Shown: one piece after another, positions 63,601-64,000 of the stretch
Layout of the letters: each line of letters begins with the position of its first letter
How positions within the stretch are numbered: position 1 is the stretch's first letter
Origin: Thereva unica
Lineage: Eukaryota; Arthropoda; Insecta; Diptera; Therevidae
NCBI GenBank assembly: GCA_949987705.1
Contig: OX465281.1
Location: 137,688,876 to 137,752,875, forward strand
Direction: 5' to 3'
DNA: 64,000 nucleotides
Translations under genes and position numbers: made by a program
Notes under the pieces: model-generated
The model's database searches: none
What the model was told of the DNA's origin: nothing
What the model saw: only the letters and a program-made list of their open reading frames with translations

Positions 63601-64000
63601 AGATTTAAATAAAATCTCCAGTTCGAAACCAAAAAAGAAAATTAAATATTACATTACGTACAGGGTACAGACCTTGTGAAGGCGTTTAATGATCGAATCG
63701 TTGTATTCAGAGTTGCCTTCGATCATGCCAGTCATTGGATTAGAGAACCATTCTTTGAATTCTCGGTGGCTTTGAAAAACGTGAGGCATTAAAAAATGCA
63801 TAAGAGACCAAAGTTCCATAAGATTATTTTGCAAAGGTGTGCCGGTTAACAGTAATCTCCTGCAATAAAAAAAGAAATATAAGTAATTCTTGTTAAAGCA
63901 TATATTAGTTTAAAAAAAACTTACTGTTCAGTTTGAAAATTAAGAAGTAGCTGCCACCGTTGTGACTTAAAATTTTTTATATTTTGAGCTTCATCTAAAA
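2360..64000 (-). CDS. dom: domino (SWR1/SRCAP/p400-class Snf2 chromatin remodeler), partial gene of seven exons
   Basis: Exons in order of transcription are 63925-64000, 63673-63859, 29261-29397, 29020-29206, 28181-28963, 26797-28116 and 2360-3691. Every junction is GT..AG and keeps the frame, giving about 1,339 residues. Visible Snf2 motifs are DEAQ (II), LTGTPLQN (III), FTQM (IV), [15 protein letters not shown] (V) and DRCHRIGQ (VI). A long low-complexity insertion separates the two ATPase lobes, as is known for the SWR1/INO80 group. From family knowledge, Domino exchanges H2A variants (H2Av) in nucleosomes and works with Tip60 in the nucleus. The N-terminus, HSA domain and Walker A motif lie beyond the right edge. 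The two large introns are 34,275 and 23,105 bp; the others are 54-65 bp. Gene identity rests on motif layout and exon-joined sequence such as [15 protein letters not shown]. Confidence 0.93.
4225..4375. repeat. ~60-bp AT-rich tandem repeat, about 2.5 copies
   Basis: Imperfect copies of a unit containing TTCATTCYTAATAATTTT and AAACAATGCATAC follow each other. Simple tandem duplication; no coding content. Confidence 0.6.
4637..4704 (+). repeat. tRNA-like SINE head or tRNA relic
   Basis: It shows a pol III A-box-like sequence (GGTAGCCTAGAGGC) and, about 40 bp on, a B-box-like sequence (AAGTTCAATCCTC), the spacing of a tRNA gene. I cannot fold an acceptor stem, and the sequence runs into A/T-rich DNA, so a tRNA-derived SINE head or decayed tRNA is more likely than a working tRNA. 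Confidence 0.45.
5267..7176 (+). pseudogene. LINE C ORF1 (nucleic-acid-binding gag-like protein), broken
   Basis: It starts [18 protein letters not shown] frame change at an eight-A run (5674-5681) leads into a Gln-rich stretch and a conserved C-terminal half. Deleting the MITE at 6189-6611 with one TAA restores the frame exactly ([14 protein letters not shown]). Zinc knuckles follow: [14 protein letters not shown], then a degenerate one, then [16 protein letters not shown]. In jockey elements this protein packages the RNA (family knowledge). The product is broken here. Confidence 0.78.
6189..6611. mobile_element. MITE with TAA duplication (PIF/Harbinger-like), in LINE C ORF1
   Basis: It is 423 bp with imperfect terminal inverted repeats starting AGGTGCCGGCCCATAGAACG and containing CGCGTTAACGCG. 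TAA lies on both sides (6186-6188 and 6612-6614). Removing it with one TAA repairs the host ORF, which proves a precise insertion. A 3-bp TWA target duplication is the PIF/Harbinger hallmark. No coding sequence. Confidence 0.8.
7250..8817 (+). pseudogene. LINE C ORF2 fragment: endonuclease domain only
   Basis: It begins [19 protein letters not shown]. The endonuclease hallmarks are [35 protein letters not shown] and, near 7925, SDHQ. An in-frame TAA near 7660, another stop near 7755 and a shift near 7765 break it. The last ~250 residues are the Lys/Gln-rich linker before the reverse transcriptase, which is absent. Confidence 0.75.
8821..10304. other. unassigned intron sequence with one hairpin
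   Basis: There is no gene or complete element. At 9458-9552 an imperfect 32-bp inverted repeat (TAATGTTAAAAATGGC.. pairing with ..GGCCATTTTTAGCATTA) could be a small MITE core. At 10090-10210, GTCATCCACTGGAAGC and GTCGTCCACTGCAAGC with repeated GCGGCTAC look like MITE tips, but no second end is found. Confidence 0.45.
10305..10550. repeat. FB1 left arm
   Basis: At least six copies of AGAGCAAAAGCGG or GCGCAAAAACGG-like words occur, the last ones inverted (CCGCTTTTGCTCT), so the arm itself can fold. Confidence 0.75.
10600..10985 (-). pseudogene. LINE reverse-transcriptase fragment inside FB1
   Basis: The minus strand near 10900-10980 reads [18 protein letters not shown], the RT motif preceding the catalytic YxDD region, in the GVRQGC.LSP form. 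Downstream sequence (to ~10600) has an open frame without a clear motif. It differs from the GVPQGS form of the other LINEs in this window, so it is a separate family. Confidence 0.65.
11040..12270. repeat. ~122-bp tandem repeat array inside FB1, about 9 units
   Basis: The recurring words are GACATGGGTATCAAATGAAA, TATCGTTTGGTCCATGGCGG and CTCAAGAGGGCGGATTACCA, at about 120-125-bp spacing from 11290 to 12240. The left end carries a related longer unit with GAAATTTTGCACACAGCTT, present twice (11070, 11230). Non-coding. Confidence 0.8.
12359..12475. repeat. perfect 23-bp inverted repeat (hairpin) inside FB1
   Basis: ATTTTAAACGAAAAAACGTG.. and its exact complement are separated by about 70 bp. 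It may be a small nested MITE; no clear target duplication. Confidence 0.6.
13225..13424. repeat. FB1 right arm
   Basis: Inverted counterpart of the left arm: GAGGGCAAAAGCGG.., CCGCTTTTGCTCT, TTTTGCGCTGAA, ending CCCGCTTTTGCTCTGAGGGTG. Confidence 0.75.
14325..14870 (-). pseudogene. LINE B ORF2 fragment: RNase H second half and 3' end
   Basis: It reads [20 protein letters not shown], with the conserved His and last Asp of RNase H. The Trp expected before VPGH is a TGA stop. Further on [17 protein letters not shown] resembles the terminal zinc knuckle of I/R1-type elements. It ends in a TAACC repeat. Confidence 0.72.
14871..15508 (-). pseudogene. LINE A C-terminus and 3' UTR
   Basis: It reads [54 protein letters not shown] and ends KRSLFNLT. 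One internal stop follows ESRLK. The following ~180 bp is non-coding 3' sequence. It continues the frame that ends at 20276. Confidence 0.75.
15509..15674 (+). repeat. mag-1 5' LTR, 166 bp
   Basis: It starts TGTAGTATAATG and ends AATATAATACA. AATAAA near its 3' third (TGTAATAAAGAAG) can serve as the polyadenylation signal. I see no difference from the 3' LTR. Confidence 0.9.
15675..15706 (+). other. mag-1 primer-binding site, duplicated
   Basis: TGGCGCTGCGG begins directly after the LTR and occurs again at 15696-15706. The second copy is also preceded by ATACA, the LTR end. The TGGCGC start is that of PBSs complementary to CCA-tailed tRNA ends; mag-2 has TGGCGCAGTCGG, the tRNA-Ser type. Confidence 0.65.
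15862..19794 (+). CDS. mag-1 gag-pol polyprotein
   Basis: It has 1,310 residues and no frameshift. A gag core lies at about 40-230. Zinc knuckles follow at ~298-330 ([27 protein letters not shown]). The protease has [11 protein letters not shown] at ~377. The reverse transcriptase has LDLKEGYWQ and catalytic FIDDIL at ~652. RNase H has TDASQSG at ~800. The integrase zinc site starts [14 protein letters not shown] at ~1015 with CNIC at ~1048, and the D,D-35-E core has Asp in GMDI, Asp in ADNN and Glu in LAER. Everything needed for retrotransposition within the cell appears present. It starts at the first ATG after the PBS leader. Antisense to domino. Confidence 0.92.
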   Translation: MTRAKSKLQVLTREKEKRGPGRPPKQRTVIVVQTKMEYVRKPDYLQLDGNISENWRRFKQSFDIFATAIELEKKSQAVQIAVFLNAIGPDAIDTYNSLNLPEEDKKQYAKVINAFEEFCMPKKNEVYETFIFHSRNQSHGEPFDNFLIDIKKLIKACGFNVTLENRMLRDRIVFGVNDKRLQKKFLEDTNLTFEKAVEMARANEATASQCSKMQQAGTSMHVDELSRDFTQLNLRTQTKDDYASRKNRNQGENHLSRNMKFKRKFKKVENNNNFKNFNFRIAQNENENGKNAHHGDKCRMCKRVHGKNNCPAYGKQCGKCGYYNHFAIACNTKKVRQINVNNRTLYIDNIECKKNHQIEKTWYENIRIGSMTFRFKLDSGSDVNTIPFKDYVKLKKKPVIEKCFDNVENYSGSKINVIGQVELMCVVRNEVVPLNFVIVDQDVVPILGLRTCTDLNLIKRVESVKLVGHNPLIYKYRNVFEGQGCFAENISIKLKENATPVAKAARRIPLQLIEPLKKELKALCERGIICEVGNENIEWVSNLVVVEKKNKQLRICLDPQDLNAAIKIESHLIPTFQEILGKLANKKIFTVLDLKEGYWQVKLDENSSRLCTFSTPFGRFRFKRLPFGISCAPEIFQKLNEKNFADIPGVTVFIDDILIAAENQKEHDEIFEKVMIRAKNINAKFNIDKLQYSTDQVSYLGHIISADGIKVDENRSKAIESIEKPQNKKDLQKLLGMINYLRDFIPNLAELTEPFRELLKKNCVFNWYPEHEKRLKKLKEILKNLPTLTTFDENKEIIIQTDASQSGLGSVLLQENKPICFASRSLSETEKRYAQIEKEMMAIVFACKKFHYYIYGKEIRILTDHKPLLGIFKKSINQISSPRLQRMRLRLLKYRIVLEHIPGKQMLIADFLSRYFMKTTEKPEIEDLSEVVHSINVSEPKKCQIRKATSEDSVLRKLKNVLINGWPKTKKELDNDIKGYWNIRNELYIEDELIFFKDRVIIPQQFKDYMLKALHEGHSGIERTKARASQLIYWCGINEAIEQMIMKCNICQKFRATNQKNTLLPHSIPEFPFQKIGMDIMEINSRNYLIVVDYYSKYIEIVELRNKSTSETIKKLKALMAIYGIPREIIADNNPFGSWEMRNFCKELDIILNTSSPYHSQSNGLAERTVGIAKNILRKCTESRTEIWLALLEYRNTPLKGSYLTPVELMMGRKTRTLLPGKDNLFKFRNIPSMSQYNKNKTERMKQYYDRTAGKCPEFQEGERVWLQNNYKWEKATIIKKLNIPRSYLVETESHAVYRRNVKWLRKIAN
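19948..20109 (+). repeat. mag-1 reiterated polypurine tract / LTR-edge segments
   Basis: The sequence AATTTGAAAAGGGAGATGTA, continuing GTATAAT, occurs at 19948-19977 and again at 20091-20120, where it is the true PPT and LTR start. A third, shorter copy (GAGATGTAGTATAATAATAT) lies at about 20007. The genuine PPT is AAAAGGGAGA just before 20110. Confidence 0.75.
20110..20275 (+). repeat. mag-1 3' LTR, 166 bp
   Basis: Same sequence as 15509-15674, preceded by the polypurine tract AAAAGGGAGA. Confidence 0.9.
20276..21144 (-). pseudogene. LINE A reverse-transcriptase core
   Basis: The RT motifs in order are IPIHKSG and SNYR, then [46 protein letters not shown] and [10 protein letters not shown] (catalytic YADD). 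The C-terminal part reads [16 protein letters not shown] small deletion or shift follows SNYR, and another break lies near 20610. It is cut at 20275 by the mag LTR. Confidence 0.82.
21330..21425. repeat. subterminal repeats of the Sola-like element
   Basis: Three spaced copies of a GGACAAGTCCGGTTTTG-like word follow each other, spaced about 27-35 bp. A fourth relative, GGACAAGTCCAGTTATGA, is near 23868 at the other end. Such subterminal copies of TIR sequence are typical transposase-binding sites. Confidence 0.65.
21442..23485 (-). pseudogene. putative transposase of the Sola-like element, two or more exons, two homopolymer breaks
   Basis: Exon 1 starts at an ATG near 23503 ([20 protein letters not shown]) and ends at a GTGAGT donor near 23405; the next exon begins after an acceptor near 23322. 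It continues with [21 protein letters not shown], then [60 protein letters not shown] and [18 protein letters not shown]. It ends in an acidic tail. The conserved [14 protein letters not shown] and [10 protein letters not shown] could supply a D-D-E set (inference). The protein resembles an uncharacterised insect family I recall as DUF7869. An 8-T run near 23025 and a 7-A run near 21992 each shift the frame by one base. Total about 680 residues. Confidence 0.7.
23701..23810. mobile_element. foldback MITE of ~110 bp inside the Sola-like element
   Basis: Arms GCGCAATTGACTTATTCAGC and complement, extending with mismatches to GGGGCCGCTTTTAGTAATGC / GCATTACTGAAAGCACCC. Only ~10 bp of loop. No clear target duplication; the GGGGCC tip resembles the Harbinger-like MITEs nearby. 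Confidence 0.6.
24043..24376 (-). pseudogene. LINE A reverse-transcriptase start
   Basis: It reads [20 protein letters not shown], then [18 protein letters not shown] (RT motif 0/1, GPDGIPP) and ends HTLRKNSFI. The next residues, IPIHKSG, are on the other side of the DNA transposon at 21144. Confidence 0.8.
24377..24708. mobile_element. MITE with CAG duplication (Harbinger-like), in LINE A
   Basis: It is 332 bp. The TIRs start GGGCCGTATTTGGTTTCTCG, with CAG on both sides (24374-24376, 24709-24711). Removal gives AACTGGTCTAG and a continuous LINE A frame ([12 protein letters not shown]). CWG or TWA 3-bp duplications are PIF/Harbinger features. No coding sequence. Confidence 0.75.
24709..25528 (-). 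pseudogene. LINE A endonuclease end and linker
   Basis: It reads [15 protein letters not shown] (endonuclease motif GDFN), RQLDLIFF and [13 protein letters not shown] (the SDH-like motif has become DNYH). The linker follows: [18 protein letters not shown]. It runs into the MITE at 24708. Confidence 0.78.
25991..26133. mobile_element. 143-bp MITE with TAA duplication, in LINE B
   Basis: It is almost entirely a hairpin with ~45-bp arms starting AGGGCCCAATACACGAGCGC, flanked by TAA at 25988-25990 and 26134-26136. Removal restores the LINE B frame (AALRIKESGF). Confidence 0.82.
26177..26467. mobile_element. 291-bp piggyBac-like MITE (TTAA), in LINE B
   Basis: The TIRs are CCCTCTGCCACTGA and CCCTCTGCCGCTGA, flanked by TTAA at 26173-26176 and 26468-26471. 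Removal restores LINE B (PPLNLVARE). TTAA duplication and CCC-starting TIRs are piggyBac features. No ORF. Confidence 0.8.
26797..28116 (-). CDS. dom: domino exon, helicase C-terminal lobe
   Basis: It has 440 codons. The order is a conserved linker (VPIYGEDCR), then motif IV ([19 protein letters not shown], around 27520-27590), motif V ([20 protein letters not shown], around 27365-27425) and motif VI ([19 protein letters not shown], around 27270-27325). The exon ends with an Ala/Glu-rich acidic tail to QEVENLVKQ. The arginines of motif VI needed for ATP hydrolysis are present. The donor GTAAGT at 26791-26796 opens the 23-kb intron. Confidence 0.95.
28181..28963 (-). CDS. dom: domino exon, long inter-lobe insertion
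   Basis: It has 261 codons beginning HIDLNSLNL. After about 40 conserved residues it becomes Ser/Thr/Asn/Gln-rich and low in complexity, then ends KDSDEEMFS. This is the big insertion that splits the ATPase lobes in SWR1-type remodelers, which serves as a docking platform in the yeast and human complexes (family knowledge). I chose the acceptor TTATTTCAG because it alone keeps phase 0; a CTGCAG 30 bp upstream would shift the frame. The downstream intron is 64 bp (28117-28180). Confidence 0.87.
29020..29206 (-). CDS. dom: domino exon, RKVCNHP block
   Basis: It encodes [19 protein letters not shown], then [18 protein letters not shown] and on to VLDYNSFV. The [11 protein letters not shown] block is conserved in Snf2 remodelers just before the inter-lobe insertion. 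The upstream intron is 54 bp (29207-29260) and the downstream intron 56 bp (28964-29019, GTATGA..TTTCAG), a length usual for small insect introns. Confidence 0.92.
29261..29397 (-). CDS. dom: domino exon, LRPFLLRR block
   Basis: It encodes [19 protein letters not shown] through DDFMSRA plus two bases. The [10 protein letters not shown] motif is the diagnostic block at the end of Snf2 ATPase lobe 1. The acceptor follows the 34-kb intron. The donor GTAAGT is at 29255-29260. The split codon AA|C reads Asn. Confidence 0.92.
30104..30227. repeat. long hairpin (35-bp near-perfect stem)
   Basis: TCCTCACGAGC(T)TTTTAGATG.. pairs with ..CATCTAAAAGCTCGTGAGGA around a 17-bp loop. It is probably a small foldback MITE. 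A short related sequence (GTTCCTCACGGCTGGAG) lies near 41455. Confidence 0.7.
32214..33870. repeat. TATGTACTATG minisatellite with ~210-bp higher-order period
   Basis: A degenerate ~7-21-bp motif (TATGTACTATGTATTATG) fills the region. A larger period is marked by CTATTTATTTTGGACT near 32519, 32731, 32941 and 33151. The open frames here (rich in Tyr, Cys, Leu) are only a by-product of the repeat, which lacks stops in one strand. Confidence 0.85.
34405..36475. repeat. 108-bp satellite array, about 19 copies
   Basis: The unit contains CCACAAATTTGTCATTTGGA, CCCTCAAAACCCCC, CACTAATTTTCAGCACAATC and AGTCCGCCATTTTGAATTTT. Most units keep a BamHI site (GGATCC). Variants such as CCAAAATTTTCCGCC recur in blocks, hinting at multi-unit duplication. 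Confidence 0.9.
38363..38747. mobile_element. 385-bp MITE with TAA duplication, in unit 1
   Basis: The TIRs start A(A/G)GGCCCCGGAGA.GATC and continue AATAATATTGTCAATACG, flanked by TAA (38360-38362, 38748-38750). The interior repeats CGTATTG/GCATATTGA words. Harbinger-like by its duplication. Confidence 0.78.
39405..40544. repeat. unit 2 of the tandem repeat, rearranged
   Basis: It opens like unit 1 (GATAAGGTGATCAGTATTCG) and keeps CAGACAAATGCCTCGAAAGA, then diverges after 39770. A module GATAGATTCATTTGACGCTTCT at ~40215 also precedes unit 4. The CACCTGGAAC module is missing. A small MITE ends it. Confidence 0.65.
40441..40540. mobile_element. 100-bp MITE with TAA/TAG flanks
   Basis: The imperfect TIRs are GCCCTCTATGCTGAAAGTCG and the complement of CGACTTTCAGTATACGGGCC. 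A half copy of the same family (GTCGTGATTCGTGACAAGTC.. ending GAGGCCTAG) lies at 40354-40413, so the region folds in several ways. Confidence 0.55.
40545..42219. repeat. unit 3 of the tandem repeat
   Basis: It starts GATAAGGTGATTAGTATTCG and keeps the opening module to about 40970. About 500 bp of unrelated DNA follows (40980-41495), then GTGTTGATAACTGTACTTGT, GGCATGTGACGATATTGATA and TAGCACCTGGAAC as in unit 1. Confidence 0.68.
42495..43495. mobile_element. Harbinger-like MITE ends
   Basis: At 42495 a tip GGGTCTGTTCAAGATTTCTG abuts CAG in unit 4; its partner end is not found. A separate MITE spans about 43200-43495, with TIRs starting GGGGCCAGTTCGTGTATGTC and the complement of CGACATACACGAACCGGCC. 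Its interior starts a second, shifted copy at 43312 (GGGGCCGGTTCGTGTATGGC). Between 42720 and 43000 only short frames without homology are seen. Confidence 0.55.
43500..43879. other. unassigned spacer before LINE D
   Basis: Repeated TTCGAATTAACGAG and TTCGCCTTAAC words at 43735-43860 look like the tip of a pogo-type element, but no second end is visible. No gene. Confidence 0.35.
43880..46549 (+). mobile_element. LINE D: endonuclease/RT LINE with internal deletion
   Basis: A GC-richer 5' leader (43880-44153) is followed by ORF2 (44154-46460) and a T21 run at 46529-46549. It carries endonuclease, reverse transcriptase and C-terminal region. It belongs to a common insect family with SGPDKIPP, ADDGTL and [13 protein letters not shown] signatures (jockey/CR1 group). 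It is inserted in unit 4. Confidence 0.78.
44154..46460 (+). pseudogene. LINE D ORF2, broken
   Basis: The endonuclease part starts [16 protein letters not shown], with [23 protein letters not shown] and [15 protein letters not shown] deletion near 44785 removes the end of the endonuclease and joins directly to the linker ([13 protein letters not shown]). RT motifs are [74 protein letters not shown] and CFADDGTL. The end reads [19 protein letters not shown]. Several frame changes (e.g. 44381, 45040, 45600, 46083) make it a pseudogene. Confidence 0.78.
47020..49217 (+). pseudogene. hAT transposase relic with one recognisable terminus
   Basis: Pieces in order are [17 protein letters not shown] (47425), [20 protein letters not shown] (47628), [11 protein letters not shown] (47815), ADGIQLAV (47868), [11 protein letters not shown] (48165) and [10 protein letters not shown] (48860), the last followed by a frameshifted [12 protein letters not shown] dimerisation motif ending [10 protein letters not shown] (48990). 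These are the typical blocks of a hAT transposase. The right end, TACCGG..GCAAACCCTA near 49216, resembles a hAT TIR; the left end is not found. Multiple stops. Confidence 0.72.
49390..49472 (-). pseudogene. LINE D 3' UTR relic (continues at 51209-51237)
   Basis: The minus strand reads CTAGACATTGCACCATGA.. (51237-51209) and, past the hAT element, ..CACATAAAAAAA (49430). It matches the 3' end of the LINE copy at 59340-59430. The hAT element inserted into this relic. Confidence 0.55.
49571..50000. mobile_element. 430-bp PIF/Harbinger-type element with TAA duplication and MADF remnant
   Basis: The TIRs start AGCCTCAATTATACTGGACG, flanked by TAA (49568-49570, 50001-50003). From 49796 on the plus strand it encodes [20 protein letters not shown].., ending HIWQNIA, which fits the start of a MADF DNA-binding domain. 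PIF/Harbinger elements carry such a second DNA-binding protein, so this supports the class. Confidence 0.75.
50038..50774. mobile_element. 737-bp hAT MITE
   Basis: TIR CAGGGCCGTCTTT and complement, with an exact 8-bp duplication GTTAAAGG (50030-50037, 50775-50782). It has GGGCCC-rich ends and an AT-rich interior without ORF. Confidence 0.87.
50801..51022. mobile_element. ~220-bp MITE with long imperfect inverted repeats
   Basis: Arms CACTCAAAAGTGTGTTGCAA.. continue through TTATCGCACGAAGATTGG and are repeated inverted on the right. The ends (ATTATACA / TGTATAAT) suggest a TA target, so possibly mariner-like. Confidence 0.6.
51238..51298 (+). repeat. mag-2 5' LTR, 61 bp
   Basis: Contains CAATAAAG (polyadenylation signal). 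No recognisable TATA box. Identical to 55158-55218 as read. Confidence 0.85.
51412..55091 (+). pseudogene. mag-2 gag-pol, broken
   Basis: Gag ([19 protein letters not shown]) leads to a zinc knuckle region ([20 protein letters not shown]). Then come the protease ([11 protein letters not shown]), RT ([19 protein letters not shown]), RNase H ([10 protein letters not shown]), integrase zinc site ([22 protein letters not shown]) and catalytic core ([18 protein letters not shown]). Compared with mag-1, about 85-90 residues between RT and RNase H are deleted near 53530. Frame breaks sit at homopolymers (A8 at ~52350, A9 at ~53030, C4 at ~53934, T3 at ~54714, A5 at ~54836). The start is uncertain. 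Confidence 0.85.
55158..55218 (+). repeat. mag-2 3' LTR, 61 bp
   Basis: Preceded by the polypurine tract and followed by the GTAGT duplication. Confidence 0.85.
55224..56216. other. leader or first intron of the Crypton element (uncertain)
   Basis: At 55275-55365 the plus strand reads [20 protein letters not shown], which might be an upstream exon of the Crypton protein (weak). The remainder is AT-rich with no other signal. Confidence 0.35.
56217..57307 (+). pseudogene. Crypton-type tyrosine recombinase with an intron
   Basis: An acceptor TTTACCAG opens exon [19 protein letters not shown].., the core-binding helices. A GT..AG intron (56487-56543) follows GTK. The catalytic domain reads [18 protein letters not shown] (first Arg), then [13 protein letters not shown] (HxxR), RHGSWKS and AEGYIDNS (Tyr). 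These are the R..HxxR..Y residues of tyrosine recombinases, in the form seen in insect Cryptons. Breaks are an out-of-frame step near 56448 and a T8 run near 56760. The C-terminal tail ends KKSISDYRL. Boundaries of the element are unknown, as Cryptons lack TIRs. Confidence 0.8.
57308..57943. other. spacer with a fragment of the tandem unit
   Basis: Near 57855-57920, ATGGCATGTAACGATGTTTG and TAGCACCTGGAAC match the second module of units 1 and 3. The rest is AT-rich and without signal. Confidence 0.5.
57944..58800 (+). pseudogene. LINE E ORF1 with PHD-like zinc finger, broken
   Basis: It starts [20 protein letters not shown]. Cysteines and histidine in [23 protein letters not shown] form a PHD-type C4HC3 finger, known from ORF1 proteins of CR1-group LINEs. 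A coiled-coil-like stretch follows ([14 protein letters not shown]), then RERLR-type helices and [20 protein letters not shown]. Frame breaks occur near 58190, 58300 and 58440. Confidence 0.7.
57944..59470 (+). mobile_element. LINE E: internally deleted LINE (ORF1 plus ORF2 tail)
   Basis: ORF1 (57944 to ~58800) joins directly to the last part of ORF2 (58880-59310) and a 3' UTR ending in an A-rich tail (~59470). The ORF2 tail ([20 protein letters not shown]) and 3' UTR match LINE D's family, so this shows what that family's ORF1 looks like (inference). Confidence 0.7.
59545..59854 (+). pseudogene. LINE endonuclease fragment (LINE F)
   Basis: It reads [15 protein letters not shown], then [32 protein letters not shown] and IKLLVLGD before a stop. 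These are endonuclease-domain signatures (YIPP, GD) of CR1-type LINEs like LINE A. It is an isolated piece. Confidence 0.65.
59855..60788. other. spacer with a partial copy of the tandem unit
   Basis: At 60545-60660, CATCAGACAAATGCCTCGAA.. through CAGTGACTTTTTATCATCAT matches the opening module of units 1-4. Otherwise nothing recognised. Confidence 0.5.
60805..61090. repeat. FB2 left arm: ~20-bp repeats with ~119-bp higher-order period
   Basis: About 13 copies of a TTGTAATTCAGA core with alternating tails (AAGTATCAA, TTATTAAA, TTAGACAA). The block from 60824 repeats with few changes about 119 bp later. Confidence 0.75.
61444..63043. mobile_element. PIF/Harbinger-type element (1.6 kb) inserted in FB2's right arm
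   Basis: The TIRs (~33 bp) start GGGGCTTATTCTCCAATTCG and contain TTTCACGTGAAA. It encodes a Myb/SANT-like protein segment but no nuclease, so it is non-autonomous. The target duplication is not clean (ATAC left, ACTTTC right). Confidence 0.72.
61683..61898 (+). pseudogene. Myb/SANT-like DNA-binding protein fragment of the Harbinger-type element
   Basis: The frame covers [18 protein letters not shown].., [18 protein letters not shown] and KWQKV. Spaced Trp residues and the LGPP..W..V pattern fit the trihelix/zeste-type Myb-like domain carried as the second protein of PIF/Harbinger transposons. It continues past a possible donor after KWQKV (GTATAG), so it may be a first coding exon. Confidence 0.6.
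63137..63672. other. intron end next to the domino exon, nothing recognised
   Basis: This is AT-rich sequence between FB2 and the domino donor at 63672. No gene, repeat or transposon end seen. Confidence 0.5.
63673..63859 (-). CDS. dom: domino exon with motif III (LTGTPLQN)
   Basis: This exon encodes 62 codons starting [18 protein letters not shown] and ending IIKRLHK. It covers Snf2 motif III and the following helix block of ATPase lobe 1. The acceptor is TTTTTATTGCAG and the intron upstream is only 65 bp. The donor is an atypical GTCTGT at 63667-63672, opening the 34-kb intron. The phase-0 join to the next exon, [15 protein letters not shown], is the expected family sequence, which confirms this unusual donor. 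Confidence 0.9.
63925..64000 (-). CDS. dom: domino exon with Walker B (DEAQ), cut by window edge
   Basis: The minus strand reads [15 protein letters not shown] and ends FQTE plus two bases of a Gln codon. DEAQ is the Snf2-family DExx box (motif II) that coordinates Mg-ATP. The donor GTAAGT is at 63919-63924. The split codon CA|G is completed by the next exon. The upstream part, including the Walker A lobe, is off the window. Confidence 0.92.

Larger units (their letters stand above)
29398..63672 (-). other. 34.3-kb domino intron filled with mobile DNA
   Basis: The donor is GTCTGT at 63672 and the acceptor is ATTTTATTTAAAG ending at 29398. The exons on both sides join in phase 0. It interrupts Snf2 lobe 1 between motif III and the conserved LRPFLLRR block. 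It contains tandem copies of a ~1.2-kb unit and at least a dozen transposon insertions, listed separately. No host gene was recognised inside. The stretches 29400-30100 and 30230-30780 hold no recognisable element. Confidence 0.88.

Overview
This window is eukaryotic, insect-like DNA (most likely a fly): AT-rich, with introns of 56-64 bp beside very large ones, and packed with insect-type transposons. The only host gene I recognise is domino, the Swi2/Snf2 ATPase of the SWR1/SRCAP/p400 class. It runs on the minus strand across the whole window. Seven exons are visible: 63925-64000 (cut by the window edge), 63673-63859, 29261-29397, 29020-29206, 28181-28963, 26797-28116 and 2360-3691. All have GT..AG junctions and stay in frame, giving about 1,339 residues from the DEAQ Walker B motif to a stop codon. 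Two introns are enormous (29398-63672, 34,275 bp; 3692-26796, 23,105 bp) and make up about 90% of the window.

The 23-kb intron holds, from the left: a tRNA-like SINE head; a jockey-type LINE (5.2-8.8 kb) split by a MITE; a foldback element (10305-13424) carrying a 122-bp tandem repeat; and a deep nest. In the nest an RNase H-bearing LINE (B, 14.3-26.7 kb) is split by a second LINE (A), which is itself split by an intact mag-type gypsy element (15509-20275), by a DNA transposon of a poorly known superfamily (21145-24042, 31-bp TIRs, AATT duplication) and by a MITE. LINE B also carries two further MITEs.

The 34-kb intron appears to have grown by tandem copying of a ~1.2-kb unit, whose copies were then filled with insertions: a Minos-like Tc1 element (31190-38212) containing a hAT element (31532-36851) that in turn contains two satellite arrays; LINE copies; a hAT transposase relic; a non-autonomous hAT with three nested MITEs; a second mag element with 61-bp LTRs; a Crypton tyrosine-recombinase element; and a second foldback element interrupted by a Harbinger-type element.

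Both full-length LTR elements lie antisense to domino. Many transposon reading frames break by single-base changes in homopolymer runs, while domino and the first mag element are unbroken; this may be decay or an assembly artefact. All family names are from motif reading only; no search was run.
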